Assembly: GCA_000695325.1 (NCBI GenBank)
Contig: AVPN01001486.1
Coordinates: 1-22,074 of the forward strand
Direction of reading: 5' to 3'
Length of the DNA stretch: 22,074 nucleotides
Source: Pleurobrachia bachei
Taxonomy: Eukaryota; Ctenophora; Tentaculata; Cydippida; Pleurobrachiidae
Below are positions 18,739-22,074 of the stretch, one piece after another. How positions within the stretch are numbered: position 1 is the stretch's first letter; every line of letters begins with the position of its first letter. A model generated the notes under the pieces. That model was not told the origin of the DNA. It was given only the letters and a program-made list of their open reading frames with translations, and made no database searches. The position numbers and the translations under genes were made by a program.

Positions 18739-19143
18739 GTAAGATACAGGTGTCTCAGACTTTTCACTCTCAGTAAACTTGCCTCAGCTTGTATAAAATG
18801 CTGGCCGCTATTACACATCTATCACACTAAGACATGCTAATACCCTTTCACTCAAGCCAAGATGAACCCTGTCGTGTCGTGACACGAGGGTTATGGTCAG
18901 GGACGCATTTGCAAAGAAAAATAGTCATTGGTTTACAAATTGGAACGAATATCAAATCACGATTCACACATATAATTAATTACCACATTTAACACGTAAC
19001 GTACAATTATAAGCCTGTTATATTTCTCCTCTCTATCTCCCTCTGCAGTCTACAATCGAATTTAAAAGTTTAGTTTTAGCAATAATCCATGGCATATTAA
19101 ATCAGATTTAGTTCTATCTTTAAAGTTTATATCAACCTTCTCT
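18739..19143. other. Region between TRIC exon 4 and the convergent minus-strand gene
   Basis: 405 bp. It begins as a TRIC intron (gtaaga). A good acceptor (polypyrimidine tract then ctctgcag, ending 19048) would join in phase to five codons (V-Y-N-R-I) and TAA at 19063-19065, giving a 156-aa protein. No AATAAA follows in either direction; the 3' end of the minus-strand gene also lies here. A perfect short palindrome, cgtgtcgtgacacg, is at about 18874-18887. Confidence 0.5.
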
Positions 19144-21175
19144 TCACTCAAATATATCAATCTGACTGTCCTCTTCTTCTTCTACCTCCTCATCTAATTC
19201 TACCTCTTCTTCCTCCTCGGAGGCCAAAATGGGCTGATCATCGGACTCATTAAAACTGTACTCAGGGTCACTAAAAATATCAACTTGAGAATTCTCATTT
19301 GAAAGGACGGAGGAAACAAATGAGTTATCTCCCAGATCCTCAAACAATTCCTCCCCAGACTCTTCCATCTCAACATGTGAGGTTTCATCTTCTCTCGCGG
19401 CATTTGAGGTTTCCACTTTTGGATGTAAACTGGGGTTCTGTTCGGGATGAGTCTTCTGTGCTGTACTTGGTTTATCTTGAAAATCAAGTGTTACAGGAGA
19501 AAGATCCCTGGTTGATCGCGGATCATCTGCTTCTCTACCAATACCATCTTCACCCTGTCTCTCACCATTTGTTACCACTCCCAATACGTCTGTTGTAACT
19601 AGTGAGTCACCCATTACATCAGTGGTTACCAATGGGTCACACTGAGTCTCCTCCAAACTAGTACAGGTCAAAACACCAAAATCAATGGCAGGTGTGCAGG
19701 TGAATGATTCGATTGTTCCACCCGGCTCCAACTGAGATTCAACCTCCTGTATCTCACACTCTAACTGTTCCTTCGATACATTCTTGTTCTCATCTAAAAC
19801 CATATCACTGGTTTTACTCTGCCTTCCAGCCTCTGCAGTATCCCCTCTTGTTCCTTCCTGGTCCTCTCTACAAGCGATCTGGTACTGTCGACAAGCCTCA
19901 AGCTCTCTACTATCGAAATCAGATAAAAGGGTGGAATCACCTGGTCCCTTTGCAGCTCCTCCACCCCGATCAGAGGTGTTGTTAGGAGTCTTTCTGGAGT
20001 TGGGGGAAGCAGCTTTGTTTATAGGTTCAGGGGAGTCAGGTGAAATTATGATGGGCAGGGAGTCCGGTGAAAGGAGGGGTGAATCATTTCCATCCAGTTG
20101 ATCGTGAGCTACTGTGGGGCGCAGTACACTAGACGCGGTGAGATCCACTACCGGGGTAGTAGGTTTGGGTGATGAGGGACTAAACTTGATCGGTACAGTG
20201 GTTGGGGAGGGTTGAGTGAACTGAGTGACGGGAAGGGTACTGGGTGCTTCAATCTCTACCCTACATCTTCTTCTCTTCCCTCCTCCTCCCTCTCTCCTTC
20301 TGTGTGGTGTACCGTCTTCTACCTCTCGTCTCCTTTGGAGTACAGAACTATGATCGTCATCCCTTCTTCTTTGCAGTATAGAACTGTGATCCTCCTCCCT
20401 TGTCCTGTTTGGTGTCGGTGCAAAAGAGTTATCGAACACCAGAGCTGCCGCTTCTATAGGGCTAGTTCGGAGATGAAGAGATGTTATGAGGGGGAAGAGG
20501 GGCGACGAGTGACGGGTGGTAGTAAAGAGAGGAGTTGAGTGTTTCTGTAGCTTGGCAGGAAGGTGAGGAGTTGAGGGAATATCCATCCCCCGGGATCGGT
20601 GAAGTATTGATGTTGGTGGTGAGATTCGAGTTCCTGTAGGCGATGATTTATCAGCGACTTTGTTACTTGTTCTGTTCGCCGTGGTTCCTGATAGTGAAAT
20701 ACGAGTTACATTTGAAGAAGAAACCTAACTGTGACACAGAAAAAGAAGAAAAAGACATAAATTTCGAATAAATAAGATTATTTGTTCAGATCTATCAACT
20801 CACCTTTATCTGGTGTGGGTGCGAAGATATCTTCTGAACTGTCCTCCTCATCCCTCACTCCATCATCACACTGTGTTGTTACACTTTCAATATCCCTAAC
20901 CACAGGTCCACTTTTTACACTCTCAATCTCGGAGTCATGTACAGTTGCCATGGTAACACTCCTCATACTTTTAATATCTAACTCCCTCCTTCCGTAACTC
21001 TCTATCTCGTCACTGATTGGTTGGTGTCTTTCTATCTCGTCCCTAATTGGCTGATGACCGTCCATGGTGGTCGTTGCCCCTCGTGTTGTCTCCCACGTTG
21101 AGTTGAAACTTCCACCCTCGTTCAGTAGAAGGGTTTTCAAGGTTTTAGGACTTCTTGCCGGGTGGAGAGAGGGTT
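19144..21175 (-). CDS. Disordered acidic protein with multiple SUMO-interaction-like motifs, 3' part
   Basis: Two exons joined in phase: 21175-20804 (acceptor tatttttcag, donor AAAG|GTGAGT) and 20687-19144 (acceptor tttcactatcag), ending TGA; about 637 residues seen. The first exon seen starts in mid-codon, so upstream exons exist but were not found in the window. I do not recognise the protein. It is low in hydrophobic residues and rich in Ser, Pro, Thr, Asp and Glu, with an Arg-rich patch (HRRREGGGGKRRRCRVE) after a doubled SILQRRRDDDHSSVLQRRRE. SIM-like strings next to acidic or Ser residues are TTPVVDLTAS, LPIIISPDSPE, GELIDLNK-type (read through the donor, so probably not translated), and the related SQVDIFSDPE, SQIDIFE and SSEDIFAPTPDK. 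APTPDK and APTPNR are also repeated. The very acidic C-terminus (runs of Glu) ends DIFE. Such composition fits nuclear scaffold proteins in DNA repair or SUMO pathways, but that is inference. No catalytic domain is visible. Confidence 0.72.
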
Positions 21176-21413
21176 CTGAAAAATACACGGGTTATAAATG
21201 GGCTAGAAATACAAATGGGTTACAGATAGATTACAGTTTAGACCCAGGTTATGGGTTAGTTATCGGTGACGTGGCAATATACTGGGAAAATTAGGCTCCA
21301 GAAGATATATACTTCATTCTTCCGTTATACTCTCTGGCTCATCGGTTAATTGGTCGGGTTAGGCTTTTCGACATGTATGTGCGGAGTCTACCCGTGGATA
21401 GGCATTGGCCAAG

Positions 21414-21428
21414 TAGAGAGAGAAAGAA

Positions 21429-21480
<52 letters not shown>
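21414..21480. repeat. GA microsatellite
   Basis: Interrupted (GA)n with occasional AAAG units; the purine-strand counterpart of the CT tract at 13948-14105. Confidence 0.95.
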
Positions 21481-21481
<1 letters not shown>

Positions 21482-22008
21482 TTGATAATGAGAAAGTTGT
21501 CTATTGGTTGGCCAAAATGCCACATGTGCTATAACGGTTATGCCTTGCATTTATTTTACATCTCTGAATTCTCACTCGCTGAATTCCCTTCTCCAAATTT
21601 CCACCCTCTCTCTCACTAAACTCACTTTCATTTTCTCCATCTCTCAATCTTACCCATTCGATAGCGTGATCTCTCTTTAATTGTGTCTCTCATATGACCT
21701 TTTCTCAGTATCTTTCTTCCCATTCATTTTCTCTAATGCATCATGATTATAATCTTCCGCTAAATTTCCTTTTCCTCCATTCTATTTGCCACCACTGGTA
21801 GTGAGTGACTAATGCACTGCTGCTAACTACTAATAAAGACAATAATATATGTTGGTGGGTTTGTGTGTCCGTCAGTTTTTTACTTTTTGTCAAGGAAAAT
21901 ATACACTAACATTATCGAGTGTAACATTTACACTTGGTTCACTGCCAGCCTCCCGGAAATACTTGCGCTCGTTAACAAATTTATACTAGCCTCTGTGTCT
22001 CAGCGTAA

Positions 22009-22036
22009 CTCTCTCTCCCTTTCTTTCTGTCTCTCT

Positions 22037-22074
<38 letters not shown>
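22009..22074. repeat. CT microsatellite at the window end
   Basis: CT-rich from about 22009 and pure (CT)n from about 22040 to the last base; it probably continues beyond the window. Confidence 0.9.

Larger units (their letters stand above)
21176..22074. other. Upstream region of the minus-strand gene, repeat-rich
   Basis: About 900 bp without a recognisable exon. It contains a GA microsatellite (21414-21480), CT-rich sequence from about 21590 to 21720, a string related to the hairpin at 12524-12570 (about 21853-21872), and a terminal CT tract. The 5' exons of the minus-strand gene must lie here unrecognised or beyond the window. Confidence 0.5.

Noticed and set aside
19299-20538. Plus-strand open frames opposite the minus-strand disordered protein
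   Set aside because: They are shadows of the biased Ser/Glu-rich coding sequence; the minus frame is much longer and has phase-matched splice sites.
19144-21175. Assignment of the SIM-rich protein to SLX4, FANCM or a similar repair scaffold
   Set aside because: Only composition and short motifs suggest this; no domain or extended block similarity could be recognised.

Overview
This window is nuclear DNA from an animal. The genes are split by short GT-AG introns (roughly 50-600 bp, one of 1.3 kb), there are CT/GA microsatellites and miniature transposon-like repeats, and several genes are characteristic of Metazoa (ECSIT, a ZDHHC23-type protein, a TRIC cation channel, PHYHD1). The compact, AT-rich layout suggests an invertebrate, possibly an early-branching one such as a sponge, but the sequence alone does not settle the lineage.

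Layout. (1) 571-4258, minus: a complete 10-exon VPS53 (GARP/EARP tethering complex). (2) 4680-6941, minus: a complete 6-exon ECSIT-like gene with a mitochondrial presequence (complex I assembly / signalling factor). (3) 7240-8194, minus: an intronless family-92-type glycosyltransferase whose reading frame is broken by one apparent extra base near 7858-7862. (4) 8811-13417, plus: a 9-exon ZDHHC23-like palmitoyltransferase homologue in which the catalytic DHHC motif reads DHHN. (5) 15705-16762, plus: a complete 2-exon PHYHD1-like Fe(II)/2-oxoglutarate dioxygenase. (6) 17630-18738, plus: the N-terminal half of a TRIC (TMEM38) channel; the C-terminal half is not visible. (7) 19144-21175, minus: the 3' part of a gene for a long, disordered, acidic protein rich in SUMO-interaction-like motifs. 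It is convergent with the TRIC gene and its 5' exons lie outside what can be recognised.

Between and inside the genes there are a 172-bp pogo/Tc1-like MITE (9816-9987, intron of the DHHC gene), a 385-bp long-TIR foldback element with a possible 9-bp target duplication (14931-15315), two hairpins in the 1.3-kb intron of the DHHC gene, a 17-nt dispersed motif present exactly three times, and pyrimidine/purine microsatellites. The genes do not form an obvious pathway; the layout looks like ordinary gene-dense animal DNA. The points most worth a second look are the DHHN replacement in an otherwise intact DHHC zinc-finger protein, the truncated TRIC gene facing a convergent gene, and the SIM-rich protein. 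Exon boundaries below were deduced by hand from GT/AG sites, phase continuity and protein similarity remembered from known families; no alignment was run.
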